Assembly: GCA_023053685.1 (NCBI GenBank)
Contig: JALIGW010000022.1
Coordinates: 1,959,501 to 2,023,500, forward strand
Origin: Diadophis punctatus similis
Taxonomy: Eukaryota > Chordata > Lepidosauria > Squamata > Dipsadidae
Length of the DNA: 64,000 nucleotides
Reading direction: 5' to 3'
The notes below the pieces were generated by a model that was not told where the DNA came from, made no database searches, and worked only from the letters and a program-made list of their open reading frames with translations. Every line of letters starts with the position of its first letter. Within the stretch, counting starts at the first letter, position 1. Shown here piece after piece: positions 32,525 through 42,748 of the stretch. A program made the position numbers and the translations under genes.

Positions 32525-34700
32525 TCACGGATCGCGCTCCTTTTTTACTTTGACATCCCCCGCGAGGATGGTGGCGATCTCGCCCTGCATGAAGGCCCAG
32601 GGCACGTTGGAGCCCACCAGGGGGCACTTCTCCCCGCTGGGGCAATAGACCTCGCCGGCAGCTCCTTGGGCTTTAATGAAATCCCGTGAACAGGGGAAGC
32701 AGAACTTGTGGCCCGGCACCGATGGACACTGCACAAAGTGGGTGTCCTCCAGCCGCTCGTGGCAGATGGTACAGCAGAGCGGGGCGCTGCCAGCCCCTCC
32801 AGATGAGTCGGGGGCGCTCTGGGTGCCGCTGGGCTCTGCCGCCCCGGAAGAGTGGGCTCCGGAGGACGAAGACGAGGAGGAAGAGGAGGAGGAGGAGGAC
32901 GAAGAAGAGGTGGTGGTGGCTGCTTGGCCCGGCTCTCCATTGCGGGGCACCAAGCGGTGGGGTCCCGAGGCAGCCGGCGAAGCCGGGCTGGTGCTGTTCT
33001 GCCGGGCGGTGGTGGAGTGCACTGGGTTGAGCTCCTTGCCACCCAGCGTGTCGGCCACGTTCTTCAGGGCTGTGATGGGCGAGGGGTCGTTGCGCAGGGA
33101 GCCCTCAGGCAGGCCGGCTTGGGCAGGCAGGTGAGCCAGGCCCGGGGGCGGGTACAGCCCAGTGGAGGATCCCGGGGGCAGCCAGTGTTGGCGCTGTTGC
33201 TGCAGCTGCTCCTCTCCCGTCAGCTTCCCGGCTGCTAGGTCCCCCTCGGGCTCTGGGGAAGCCTTGCGGCGTCTCAAGCCCGGGCGGGTGGGTGGCGCGG
33301 CCCGCAGCAGCACGTTGGGTGGCCCAGCGGCTGAGGAGCCGTCGAGGAACTGCTGGGGCAGCGCGTCGGGCGCCGGTGGTTCGCGGAAGTAGCGCACGGC
33401 CTCGGTGAAGAGCTCGGCCAGCAGCCGCCAGTCGCCCGAGCCGTGTCGTTTCTCGTACTCCAGGTACTTGTAGCCCGACGACAGCACCTTGCCCGGCTCC
33501 TTCAGGCAGTCCTGGAACATCTGCTTGGCCACAGCCAGCACCCCGGCGAAGACGTTGCCCGAGCCGCACGGGTACTCGGCGAAGAGCTTCAGCTCGTACT
33601 CGTAGCCCGGCCGGGCCGCCGCGTCGAAGGCGAAGATGCGCCCGGTGAGCGAGTGGTCCTTCTTGAAGCGCACGGTGAAGGGCGCGCAGCCGCACAGCGC
33701 CAGCAGCTGCTCCCGCACCGCCTTGGGCTTGCCGTGCCACTCCTCGGCGCGGGCCCGCATGGCCTCGTTCAGCTCGGCCAGGCACTCGCTGTGCCGCGCC
33801 TTCTCCTTCTCGTACTCGTAGCCCGCCCGCGACGCCGGCTTGGCCAGCTCGCCCAGCAGCGGCGAGGCCAGAGGCAGCGGGGCCGGCGCGGGACGCACGG
33901 CCGCCGCCAGCATCAGCCCCGGCGGAGGCACCAGCCCGGGCGGCGCGGGACCCACCAGAGCGCGCCGGGCCGTCGGGCTCTGCCGGCTGCCTTCGCCGCC
34001 GCTCGCCTCCTCGCCGCCGCGGCCCAGTCCGTTGGGCAAGCGCGGGCTGAGCGCGTAGTCGGGGCCGGCCAGGCGGGCTCGCTCGTAGCGCTCCAGCCCC
34101 GTCCCTCCGCCGCTGTCCTTGGCCTGCTTGGCGCCCGGCGGCCCCGGCGATCGGCCCTCGGGCATGGCGTGGCTGCGCTTGAGCTGCCGCGCCGTCTCGA
34201 TCAGCAGCTCGATGCGATCGGCGCCCTCGAAGTTGACGCAGCCCCGGCAGACGGCCTCGCTGAAGTCCCAGATCATGGCCCAGGGCATCTTGGGCAGGTC
34301 GCACAAGTAGCACCATTGTCTGCGGGACGCCTGCACCGAAGACATCTTGGCCGCCGCCGCCCGCCCGCTCCGCCTGCCTGCCCAAGCCGGCCCCCGACGC
34401 CGAAACGCCGCCGAAACAACCGGCCCGGCAAGGGGGGAAGCTGGCCCGCGCGGCCGAGAAGGGGCTCCGTGCGGGGCGGGGGAAGGAGGCAGGCAGGCCG
34501 GAGCGAGCAGGCAGGCAGGCAGACGAGGCGAAGAGGGAGGAAAAAAAGGGGGGGGAATCCCCTCTCTCGCCTGCCCTCCTACATGGAGAAACTTACATAA
34601 GTCCCTCGCGAAGCCTGTCGGGAGATGTAGTCCTGGAACTGGAGGGAGGCGGTCTGGGTTTGCGTTGGGGGAGGGCGCTCTTAAAGGCCCCGCTGCGGTC
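32500..34700. promoter_or_regulatory. IRF2BP1: CpG island over IRF2BP1
   Basis: Very high G+C and CpG cover the coding region and about 350 bp upstream of the ATG, where transcription probably starts. No TATA box is evident, as usual for such promoters. Confidence 0.75.
32525..34345 (-). CDS. IRF2BP1: IRF2BP1, interferon regulatory factor 2-binding protein 1
   Basis: Single-exon gene for a 606-residue nuclear corepressor that binds the C-terminal repression domain of IRF2; a RING-dependent ubiquitin ligase role has been reported for the family. The N-terminal IRF-2BP zinc finger is at about residues 10-60, with Cys12, Cys15, Cys33 and Cys36 in WCYLC...VCRGC. The central conserved block (about 195-320) has [18 protein letters not shown] and FRFKKDH-like sequence. 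The C-terminal C3HC4-type RING begins at about residue 524 with [19 protein letters not shown] and ends at the extreme C-terminus VKVKKERDP. The start [15 protein letters not shown] matches the family start, fixing the ATG. Human IRF2BP1 is a little shorter as I recall; much of the difference is a poly-Ser tract (480-495). Long open frames antisense to it are shadows. Confidence 0.97.
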   Translation of the reverse strand: MSSVQASRRQWCYLCDLPKMPWAMIWDFSEAVCRGCVNFEGADRIELLIETARQLKRSHAMPEGRSPGPPGAKQAKDSGGGTGLERYERARLAGPDYALSPRLPNGLGRGGEEASGGEGSRQSPTARRALVGPAPPGLVPPPGLMLAAAVRPAPAPLPLASPLLGELAKPASRAGYEYEKEKARHSECLAELNEAMRARAEEWHGKPKAVREQLLALCGCAPFTVRFKKDHSLTGRIFAFDAAARPGYEYELKLFAEYPCGSGNVFAGVLAVAKQMFQDCLKEPGKVLSSGYKYLEYEKRHGSGDWRLLAELFTEAVRYFREPPAPDALPQQFLDGSSAAGPPNVLLRAAPPTRPGLRRRKASPEPEGDLAAGKLTGEEQLQQQRQHWLPPGSSTGLYPPPGLAHLPAQAGLPEGSLRNDPSPITALKNVADTLGGKELNPVHSTTARQNSTSPASPAASGPHRLVPRNGEPGQAATTTSSSSSSSSSSSSSSSSGAHSSGAAEPSGTQSAPDSSGGAGSAPLCCTICHERLEDTHFVQCPSVPGHKFCFPCSRDFIKAQGAAGEVYCPSGEKCPLVGSNVPWAFMQGEIATILAGDVKVKKERDP

Positions 34701-34870
34701 TGATGGATTGCTGAGCCTTTGCAAAATCGAGGATGTCTTTGGAGCCTCGCTCAGCCAGATGTCTCGCACTGGTGAGGGACTACTGTTCCCATCTTTCACA
34801 AGACACGGCACAGGGGTTGGGGAGTCTGGGTGATCTCAAAGAGGTGCTTGAGTGGCCGGTTGCACTAAAA

Positions 34871-35028
34871 CGGGGGTCTCCAAACCTGGCCTCTTTAAGA
34901 CTTGTGGACTTCAACTCCCAGAATTCCACAGCAGACATGCAGCTATCTGGTTGGTTGGCTGGCTGGCTGGTGGAGTCTAGCAGTTGAAGTCCACAAGTCT
35001 TAAAGTGGCCGAAGTGTAGAGACCCCTG
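34871..35028. mobile_element. hAT-type MITE with perfect target duplication
   Basis: Arms start 'cgggggtctccaaacctggc' and end 'gtagagacccctg'. CACTAAAA flanks both sides (34863-34870 and 35029-35036). A GGTTGGCTGGCT expansion occupies the loop. Confidence 0.9.
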
Positions 35029-35036
35029 CACTAAAA

Positions 35037-36172
35037 ACCCTTAAGAGGATGGTGGGAGTGGGTTGCCCAACTCTAATGCTGCCTGGGTGTTGCATTGGAG
35101 TTTGGTAAGGTAGCTGCATTAGCCGGGGATGATGAATGCAGCAGCCACTCCACAGGGAGGATTGAGTGGACAACTGGCAGCAGCACCCCATAGTATCATT
35201 GCACCCCTGTCCATCCTCCGCAGAGGGGTTCTTTTGCTCCCAAAGCTATATTGATTAAAGCAGGTAATTCTCATGAGATGGGCAGCAAACAAATTTAATA
35301 AATAACAAATAAATTAATTTGGGGTGTCAATATTAAAACAGTTTCTTTTCCCCAGGAACTAAGGACTCCCCACTTTCTCCCTTCCCTGCCTGTGCCCTTA
35401 CGTTCCAGATGTTCCAGATGCCCAAATATTGTCTCTCAACTATTGCAGAAGGACCGATTCAGATAACCACTTTCCCTGTAAATCACAGATTTAATTTTCA
35501 ACTTTTATCATGGGTGGTCCTGCTTCCACCGCTTTTTGGGGTGCAGGTGAAGGTTCCGAGGCCCAGGATGTCTCTGCTCCTCAAAAATCTGTACCTGCCC
35601 TTCCTACGGAGGATATCCAAGATCCAAGAAAGAGTTAACTGGGCTTTTCAGTGTTAAGGAAAAAGAAAATACATTACCCACTTGGCAAAGCGGCTTGAAA
35701 GCCCGGATGTTGGGCTGTGGTGCATTTCCGGCTGCACCACTTCCTCTCCCCCACCCCATTTTGCAAACCACCCTCCCTTTCCCCTGCAGTTCAAAGTTCA
35801 ATTTTAGGGGGTGCTGCTAAGGGGGTTCTCGACAGGCAGGGAGAAAAAAAACATAAAATCCACAAGGAAGAGGCAGTGAAGATGCAAGCCTCTCTCTTAT
35901 TCCTTTTCGCCCAGCATGATGGCCCTTTGCAAATCCTTGCAACGATTAACGGAGACAATGTGGTTGGCGTGCAGAGAATAGACCCAGCGTTGTTTAACCC
36001 AGTGTGTTTTCAAACTTGGCAACTGTGAGATGTGGGAACTTCAACTCCCAGAATTCCCCTAGACAATTTTCTCCGGCTCCCAAATATCCCGAATCTGTAA
36101 GCCAGGGGTCCCCAAACTTGGCAACTTTAAGACTTGTGGACTTCAACTCCCAGAATTCTCCAGCCAGCATCC
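35037..36172. other. Intergenic sequence with two MITE arms
   Basis: Nothing recognised until single hAT-type arms at about 36001-36060 and 36103-36172. Confidence 0.45.
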
Positions 36173-36699
36173 TTTGAAGACGTCTGCTGTAAGCCCTGCA
36201 AGGATGGCATTGAATGGTGGCAGTTGGCAGTACCCAGAAGCCCCCATGGGGGATGCAAAAGGGGGGGGGGTGTATTCAAGCAGGCATCGCTTCCCTTCCA
36301 GACATCAAGGCAGCCATTCAAAATCCCTTGTTGCTTTTTATTTGGGATCAACCACCATTTTTTCCTCTTTCCCCGTTATTTTATTTTTTTTACATCCAGG
36401 CTTGTGTGGGTCTTTGGAAAGAGCACTGAAATATTTTAATCACAAAGCTAGGGGTTTTCCAGGAGACCCCTGGATGGGCTTTGCAAAGAGCCTTTCATAG
36501 ATTTGAGGCCTCTGTGGAAACGGGGGGTCTCATTTGTCCTGCCATCTGAGCCGGAATGGTCACGAGGAAGTTCCCGATGGCTGGAGGGGAGGAGATGTTT
36601 CTCCAGAAGCCTCAGCCAGCCCAACAGATGGCCAGAGCCTGACTTCATCCCCGTTGCAAGTGAAGGACTCCAATAGAAGAGAAGCTTGGGGTTGAAAGG
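36173..36699. other. Unassigned intergenic sequence
   Basis: No gene or repeat recognised. Short open frames here lack any domain. Confidence 0.4.
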
Positions 36700-36990
36700 T
36701 GGGGTCCTTGGTGCTCCCCGAGCTTGGGGATTTTCTTGCAGATGTTTCATGACCCAACTAGGTAACATTATCAGTGCTAGAAGGGATTTGTGGAGAGCAG
36801 GAGGAGGGGGAGAGGGGCAGGAGGAGGATAGCAACTGTGAGGTCCTTGTTGCTCCTTGGACTTGGTTGTTTCCTTCCAGACGTTTCATCCAGACAAGCCA
36901 TCACCCAACTAGGTAACATCATCAATGCTACTGATGATGACACTGAGCAACAATGATGTTACTGGTTGGGTTATGAAATGTCTCGCTGAG
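36700..36990. mobile_element. Hammerhead-like repeat array D
   Basis: Minus copies lie at 36736-36779 and 36873-36930 (spacing ~137 bp), with a degenerate plus copy at about 36950-36985. The second minus copy carries an ~13-bp insertion between its GAAACGTC and its CTAGTT arm. The (-)(-)(+) order again places opposite strands head to head. Confidence 0.55.
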
Positions 36991-37038
36991 CGGTGGAAAT
37001 TCCTGTCTCAGTTGCGGTCGTAAGTCGAGGACTACCTG
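36991..37038 (-). mobile_element. Tigger/pogo-like MITE end fragment
   Basis: Only the right terminus is present: 'gcggtcgtaagtcgagga' and 'ctacctg'. Confidence 0.7.
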
Positions 37039-37245
37039 TTTGAGCAAAACCAGCAGTATGAAACATTTGAGAATATTTCTTAAGCGACCGACTTTATCCC
37101 TTTTGCATCTTAAGAAGGCGTGCGCCAGAAAGCGGAACCTTCCCTGCCTGGTGCCCTACCCTTGCTCGCCTCTCGTGTGTCACAGGTGTTCAAGTGAGAA
37201 CCTAACAAACCCCCCCCGAGAGATCTGATCATCGTATGAAAATAG

Positions 37246-37251
37246 TTTATT
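37246..37251 (-). terminator. MYPOP: MYPOP poly(A) signal
   Basis: AATAAA on the minus strand, in the context CTCAATAAACTATTTTC. It is about 1.0 kb past the stop. Confidence 0.5.
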
Positions 37252-38249
37252 GAGCTTCTACCAGAGGGAATCCAGTGCCACCAAAGGCATTGACTGCCAC
37301 CAGCTTTCTTCTCTGCGATGCTCCTCTGATCTTCCAGCTTCCGGCCTGGCCTGAAACTTAACCAAAAGTTAAGTTTGTTTTCCGGCAATGGGTCAGACAA
37401 AAGGGGCCTGGACCAACTCCCCATAGGGTAGGATGGAGCAAATAAAACAGTTGCATTGTGGGAACAGAACTGCAGGAGCCTTGGGTCTCACTAAGCAATC
37501 CGACCAGTTTACAGGTAGTCCTCGACTTACAACATTTAGTGACCGTTCAAAGTGACCACAGCACTGAAAAAAGTGACCGTTTTTCATTCAACCATGGTCA
37601 CGTGATCAAAATTTGGATACTTGGCAACTGTCCCGTATTTATGACAGTTGCAGGGTCTCAGGTCATGTGATCCCCTTTTGTGACCTTTCGACCAGCAAAA
37701 TCGACAGGGAGGCCAGATTCACTTTACGACCGTCTTACTAACTTAAACCACTGCAGCGGCTCACTTCACAGCTGTGGCAAGCAAGGTCATACAGCGGGGC
37801 AAAGCACACCTAAGAAATGTCTCACTTAGCAACAGAACAGTTTGGGCTCAATTATGGTCGTAAGTCGAGGGCTGCCTGTCCTACGTGGCCCTATCTATTT
37901 TTTTCTGATTTTTTCCCCAGCAAATTTTCCTTTTGGAGTTGAAGACTGACATTCCACGAATGGAGAAGTGGGCAGCGGTGCGTGGCAGCCCACCGGGCAT
38001 GGAGTAAATGTTTGCGGTTATGCCTGGACCACAAAAATCAGTAGAGGGGACCTCAGGGACTGGCATGGAGTGTGGCCCCTGGCGCGGCCACCACGGGCCC
38101 TGGCGCTGGAAGTGGGGGTAGTGCAGAGGGGTCCAGCTTGCCCTCCCTATGGGAAAGTGGAGGGGAAGACTGAAAGAGCCATCCCAGGGGAGCAGCCCCC
38201 CCTCTGCCTTTCCTTTTGGGATGTGGGGGAGGCCCATCTATCCTGATGC
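37252..38249 (-). other. MYPOP: Probable MYPOP 3' UTR, containing a MITE
   Basis: The sequence between stop and poly(A) signal. The MITE at 37512-37878 lies inside and would be transcribed as part of the message. Confidence 0.45.
37512..37878 (-). mobile_element. Tigger/pogo-like MITE copy in MYPOP 3' UTR
   Basis: It starts CAGGTAGTCCTCGACTTACA and ends 'gtcgagggctgcctg', with TA preceding. Reverse orientation. Confidence 0.85.
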
Positions 38250-38872
38250 TCACAAATTCTTCCAGCGTCCTCTGCGTTTCCGAGTTGGGGTCCCCTTCCT
38301 TCGCTTCTGCGCCGCAGGGGTCCGGTTTGGAGATGGCCCCCTTTCAGTCCCGGGCTCTTCCTGCCCTGGAGATAGCTCCGACTTGGCAGGCATGCCCTCC
38401 CGAGGAGGGGCAGTCTCTGTGCTTGGGGCTGCCGTGGGGAGACCGTATTCCCCATGTGGGGGCAACAGACCGTTGGGCAAAGCCGGAAGGAGGGGCAGCA
38501 GTGCCGCCGCCACGTCCGTGAGCCGTTCCAGGCCTTGGCGCAGGGTGTAGGTCAGCTCCCGGATGGCTGCGGCCGTCTCCCGCTGAGCCTGAAGGAAGTC
38601 CAGAGAGGGCTCGACAGGCAGGTCCAGGTGGGCACGTCGGCGCCGCAGGGGGGGTGAAATCGAAGGGCAGGGAGTGGTGCCCAACAACTCTCCCGGGGAG
38701 TGTTCGGGATGTGGCCGGCAGCCCAGGCAGGATGGAGATGGAGCCAGCTGGACAATCTGCAGTGACAAGGGTTGGCCTGGAGGGGGCGCCGGCGAGTCAC
38801 GCTCCTTGGGTTTCAGCAAGCACGAAGGCTGGACAGAGGTCTCAGGGCTGCTGGAGAGCAGATCTGTAGGGG
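38250..38872 (-). CDS. MYPOP: MYPOP, coding exon 2
   Basis: This exon encodes the C-terminal ~207 residues and TGA. The acceptor TTTCCTTAG lies at 38873-38874; an alternative AG 9 bases further in (exon from 38863) keeps the frame. The conserved block PSLDFLQAQRETAAAIRELT (about residues 242-261) and the leucine-rich stretch ALLPLLPAL match the vertebrate MYPOP C-terminal helix region. The end KRRKGTPTRKRRGRWKNL is the family's basic tail, a likely nuclear signal. Long polyproline runs, which I recall in the human protein and which bind profilin, are almost absent; the longest run here is three prolines. The joined protein is 358 residues. Confidence 0.9.
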
Positions 38873-38879
38873 CTAAGGA

Positions 38880-39075
38880 AAGAGAGTTACTACTATGAGG
38901 TCTTTGATGCTCTCTGAGCTGGGTGGTTTCTTGCAGACATGCTATTGCCCAGCTAGAAGGTAGTGGGGTTTCTGGAGAGAAGGAGGAAGAGGACTGTGTG
39001 GTCCTTGGTACTCTCTGAAATTGGTGGCTTTCTTGCAGACATTTCATGACCCAACTAGGTAACCTCATCAGCCTC
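38880..39075 (-). mobile_element. Hammerhead-like repeat array E in MYPOP intron 1
   Basis: A degenerate minus copy at about 38930-38965 and a well-preserved one at 39033-39072 (core GCTGATGAGG, GTTACC arm, ATGAAATGTC). The linker runs to within ~25 bases of the MYPOP exon 2 acceptor. The frame stays open from an ATG at 39068 into exon 2. Confidence 0.55.
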
Positions 39076-39332
39076 TTTACCAGTTACTTTAGTCTGGCAA
39101 GATTCTGCCCATAGATGGGGAACAATAACAACAATTACTCAGAAGTAACTACATGTTGTTCTTGGGGCCTGCTGGCATCCAACCAAGTTGCTCCTCTTGA
39201 CCCCACCCCCAATGCAAAGGGAGCCCCATCCCTGACCTCCCGTGCCAGCACACCTGCCGCAGGTGACAGCTGAGTTTCTCTAGTCTAGATGGATATTGCT
39301 GGTATGCAGGGAAGGTGGCAGAGAAACCTCAT

Positions 39333-39445
39333 GGGGATGCTACAACGATCGTAAGTGTGAAAAATGGACATAAGCCACTTTTTCTAGTGCTGTTGTAACT
39401 TTGAATGGTCACTAAACAAACTGTTGTAAGTCGAGGACTATCTCT
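39333..39445 (+). mobile_element. Tigger/pogo-like MITE 3' fragment
   Basis: 'ggggatgctacaacgatcgt' through 'aagtcgaggactatct'. The left part is missing. Confidence 0.75.
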
Positions 39446-39964
39446 AATGGTTTGGTTGTCGGAATAAAAAAATGCTGGAGTTTATTAATCCAGCACTTTA
39501 AAAAAAAGAGTTTCAAAAGATTTTGTAGAGTTTGTAACATCTACACTGATTTAACTGTACTTAGGTCTTTGGACCACGCAGGATTTTTGTGTGTCTTTCG
39601 CTGCAGTAAATTTCCTACGCCAGAAGTGAATATTTCATTTCCGTGGTGCTAGCCACAGCGGAGAGATGGATCCATCTGTTGCCTCTTTAAAAATTGGGGG
39701 TGAGGAGGGGGGGCAGGTGGCTGGCCTCAAACTTTGCCTTAAGCCCCTACAACTGGAAGGGTTGTCCTGCCCCACAGCAATATATGAAAAAGGCTTCTTT
39801 TTATCATTTATTCGGAGAGAAAGTTAAACAGCTTATTATGGTCACAAACCAGCTCAAAACAAATGCAAAATTCAAAGCAGCTGTTCCCAAACCACCAATC
39901 ATAAAAATAAGCAGGAGGACCCGGCACTCTGAAACCTTAGTGGGAGTGAATAATTAGATTCATT

Positions 39965-40285
39965 AAATCTGAATATTTGAGGGGCTGCCCCAAAGAAGAG
40001 GGGGGGGGGTCAACCTATTCTCCAAAGCACCAGAGGGCAGGACAAGAAGCAACAGATGGAAACTAACCAAGGAGAGATGCAACCTGGAACCAAGGAGAAA
40101 TTCCCTGACAGTTAGAACAATTAGACAGTGGAACGACTTGCCTCCAGAAGTTGTGGGTGCTTCCATCACTGGAGGCTTTTAAGAAGAGATTGGACAGCTC
40201 CTTGTCTGGAATTGTATAGGGTCTCCTGCCTGAGCAGGGGGGTTGGACTAGAAGACCTCCGAGGTCCCTTCCAACTCTGGAATTC
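39965..40285 (+). mobile_element. CR1-type LINE 3' fragment
   Basis: Sense CR1: 'tatttgaggggctgcccc', 'gaagttgtgggtgcttcc', 'agaagacctccgaggtcc'. It lies antisense within MYPOP. Confidence 0.8.
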
Positions 40286-40558
40286 TCTTAGATAAAAGTA
40301 GTCTGTTGGCTTGTCAATGGTAGCGGAGCCCTTGGCTCATGTTCAGAGGCACCCTGGCAAGCCTGTCACCTTCCCTGAGGTTGAGTTTGGGCCCTTTTTC
40401 GTTTAGAAACCAGCTCCAGCTACTGGCAACTGTCTCTTCCCACACCCTCAGAACCCAATCCGGCCCAAATGCCAACCCACCTCTTGACCAGTTGGTCCAG
40501 AGTGTTCCTGCTCCCTGATGCCCAACTGACCTTTGGCCCCAGGACCATGGCTACTCAC

Positions 40559-41012
40559 CGATGCCATGCTCAGCTGCTGGTTGGTAACTGGGTGGCCCAA
40601 AGCCCGACATGCTCTGCAGGAGCCCAGGCTCTGCCCCTCCTGGGCGTGGCATCATGCCAGGCCCCAGGATGGCAAAGAGCGTCTCCTCTTCGGCCGAGAA
40701 GGCCTCGTCACCAGCATTGCCCGTCCCTTGGGTGGAGTGGGGCACCCGCGCCAGCTTCTCCTTGGTGCGCCGCTTGAAGTCATTCCAGCGTTTCTGCACC
40801 TCCTGGCCGGTGCGCTTCCAGCTGGTGATGCTGTTGATCTTGCCGGCGATGCCCTCCCAGATCCGCCGGCGTTCAGACACCGTCACCCGCCGGCTCTGGG
40901 TGCCATAAAGCTTGCCATAGTTGGCTCGCACTTCCTGGATCAGGATCTGGTTCTCCTCGTACGAGAAACGAGGTTTGCGAAGACGGGTGATCTCCTCGCT
41001 GTCCCCAGACAT
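40559..41012 (-). CDS. MYPOP: MYPOP, coding exon 1 (Myb-related transcription factor, partner of profilin)
   Basis: This exon encodes residues 1-151 plus one base, ending at a consensus donor (GCATCG|GTGAGT). MYPOP (p42POP) is a nuclear Myb-family repressor that binds profilin. The Myb/SANT-like DNA-binding domain spans about residues 12-88: [18 protein letters not shown], then [16 protein letters not shown], and [20 protein letters not shown]. The motif [18 protein letters not shown] (about 100-118) is also conserved. The G+CC junction to exon 2 restores an Ala codon and keeps the frame. The start [16 protein letters not shown] is the only suitable ATG before the domain. Confidence 0.95.
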
Positions 41013-41381
41013 CTCCGGCCACCAGATCCCTTCTTAAGTGGGGGGGCTTCTGCCCTTGGGACCCTCCTGCCCGGCTCCTAGCAGTCGGGTGAAGATGGTG
41101 GGCACTGCCAGGGGTCTCAGCTGGGGGCTGCGGGGCTGGCAGTGACAGGCGGGGGGGGGGGCGGCAGCTGAGGCTGGTTCTGCCGCTCCAGGGAGCAAAT
41201 GGAAAGCTCCTTCGGGCATCACTGGGCAGGAGCCTGGCAGCCTGCAGGCTGGCACAGGGGACCCCCCCCTCACAAGAGGAAAGCAATGGGAGGGGGGCAG
41301 CCTGGCTGCTGGGCCCCTCTGCTTCACAGGATGCTCTCTAGGGATGTCCATTCAAGGCTGCCCGGCTCCATCTGATGCCAG

Positions 41382-41383
<2 letters not shown>
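41013..41383 (-). promoter_or_regulatory. MYPOP: MYPOP upstream region
   Basis: GC-rich sequence without repeats upstream of the ATG, presumably 5' UTR and promoter. No TATA box is seen. The transcription start cannot be placed. Confidence 0.4.
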
Positions 41384-41434
<51 letters not shown>

Positions 41435-41485
41435 CCTCCCTCCTCCTCCTCCTCCTCCTCCTCCTCCTCCTCCTCCTCCTCCTTG
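41384..41485. repeat. (TC)n(CCT)n polypyrimidine microsatellite upstream of MYPOP
   Basis: About 48 bp of pure TC followed by CCT/TCC triplets on the plus strand, so purine-rich (GA/GGA) on the MYPOP sense strand, about 370-470 bp before the ATG. Confidence 0.95.
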
Positions 41486-42077
41486 GGCATGCTCACTGCT
41501 TAGCCGCACTCCCAGCAGGCCATGGGGGCAGCCGAGCGGTTTCCATAGCAACCGTGGCCTGCTGCCTGCCCCCCCCCTTTGCCTCCTCCAGCCAGCCCCA
41601 AAGCCTGCTGCCAATTTGGAGCGCCAGCAACACTCTGGGTCACAAGCCCCAGGTGGGGGCCCTCTTGGCCACATCTCTTCCTCCCCCCAGTGGGGTAAAA
41701 AAGGCATGAAAAGCAGAGCTTGGCACCCCCAGTTCTAGGGGGTTAACCCTTTGGGAATGGGGGGGATGGGATTTTGTCATTTTCTTTTGCAGAATGGGTC
41801 TCTCTGCTGATGGGAATCCAGGTTCCCTTTAATCTCCTCTGGTTGATCTTCAGCCAGCAGGGACCAAGGTCTCATTTGGTCCCCATTTCCCCATCTTCGG
41901 GGATCCTGCACAGATGCTAAAATAAATAATAAAATAAAATAAAAATTCGTTGGCCTGTTGTTGGGCAAACGACCAGCAGGTGGCAGTGCTGGAGCAGACT
42001 AGAATGCAAACCAACACAATTCTAGGCTTTGGTCCCTGTTTTGTCCTTTCAGATGTTATTAAACTTACTATATAGAG
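41486..42077. other. Unassigned intergenic sequence
   Basis: No gene or repeat recognised. I looked here and up to 46 kb for NANOS2, the human neighbour, and saw no CCHC nanos zinc finger. Confidence 0.4.
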
Positions 42078-42199
42078 CCCTTTTTCTCAACCATGACAAC
42101 TGGACGCTTTGTCGACTTCAATTCCCAGAATTCTGGCTGGGGAATTCTGGGAGTTGAAGTGCATACAGCTTCAAGTTACCAAGTTTGAGAAACACTGCA
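42078..42199. mobile_element. Palindromic hAT-type MITE
   Basis: Diverged arms 'tttctcaaccatgacaactg' and 'aagttaccaagtttgagaaa'. Confidence 0.7.
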
Positions 42200-42299
42200 A
42201 TAGTATCTGTTATTTAACGTGGTCCTCATTCATATATGTTAATTTTTTAATAAATGCATTTTAACTTTGTGTTAAACTTTATTTTGCTTATTATCTATT

Positions 42300-42368
42300 A
42301 AAGATGGATGGATGGATGGAAGGAAGGAAGGATGGAAGGAAGGAAGGAGAGAGATAGAGAGATAGATG
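42300..42368. repeat. GGAT/GGAA microsatellite
   Basis: Interrupted GATG, GAAG and AGAT units. Confidence 0.9.
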
Positions 42369-42375
42369 CATAGGG

Positions 42376-42748
42376 GTGGTTCTTGACTTAAGACCACAAT
42401 TGACCCCAAAATTTCCATTGCTAATGGAAAACAGAATTTTGCCCTATTTTACAGCCTTCCTTTCCACATTTGTTAAGCAAATCACTGCAGTTGTTAAATT
42501 AGTAACACGGTTGTTAAGTGAATCTGGCTTCCCCATTGCCTTTGCCCGTCAGATTGCCACAAAAAGGGATCACGTGACCCCGGAACACTGCAAGCATCAT
42601 AACCATGAACCAGTTGCCAGGCATCTGAATTTCAGTCATATGACCATGGAGAGGGTGCAATGGTCATAAGTGTGAAAAATGGTCGTCGGTCACTATTTTC
42701 AGTGCCGTTGTAACTTCGAACGGTCACTCAAAGAACCGTTGTAAGCTG
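42376..42748 (+). mobile_element. Tigger/pogo-like MITE, diverged
   Basis: Body 'gttaagtgaatctggcttcc' and 'gggatcacgtgacc' are present; both termini are eroded. Confidence 0.75.

Larger units (their letters stand above)
38873..40558 (-). other. MYPOP: MYPOP intron 1
   Basis: A 1.7 kb intron between donor ATCG|GTGAGT and acceptor TTTCCTTAG. Besides array E it holds a MITE end at 39333-39445 and a CR1 copy at 39965-40285. Nothing is recognised at 39446-39964. Confidence 0.85.

Noticed and set aside
33105..34385. 426-codon minus-strand frame overlapping IRF2BP1
   Set aside because: Frame-shifted shadow of the IRF2BP1 coding sequence. The IRF2BP1 frame carries the zinc finger and RING; this one does not.
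33443..34600. 385-codon open frame on the plus strand across IRF2BP1
   Set aside because: It is the antisense shadow of a GC-rich, conserved coding exon; its Arg/Ala/Gly-rich translation has no domain.
38250..39068. Independent 272-residue gene starting at 39068
   Set aside because: The first ~65 codons are retroelement sequence; the acceptor at 38873 and phase match show the rest is MYPOP exon 2. An alternative isoform remains possible.
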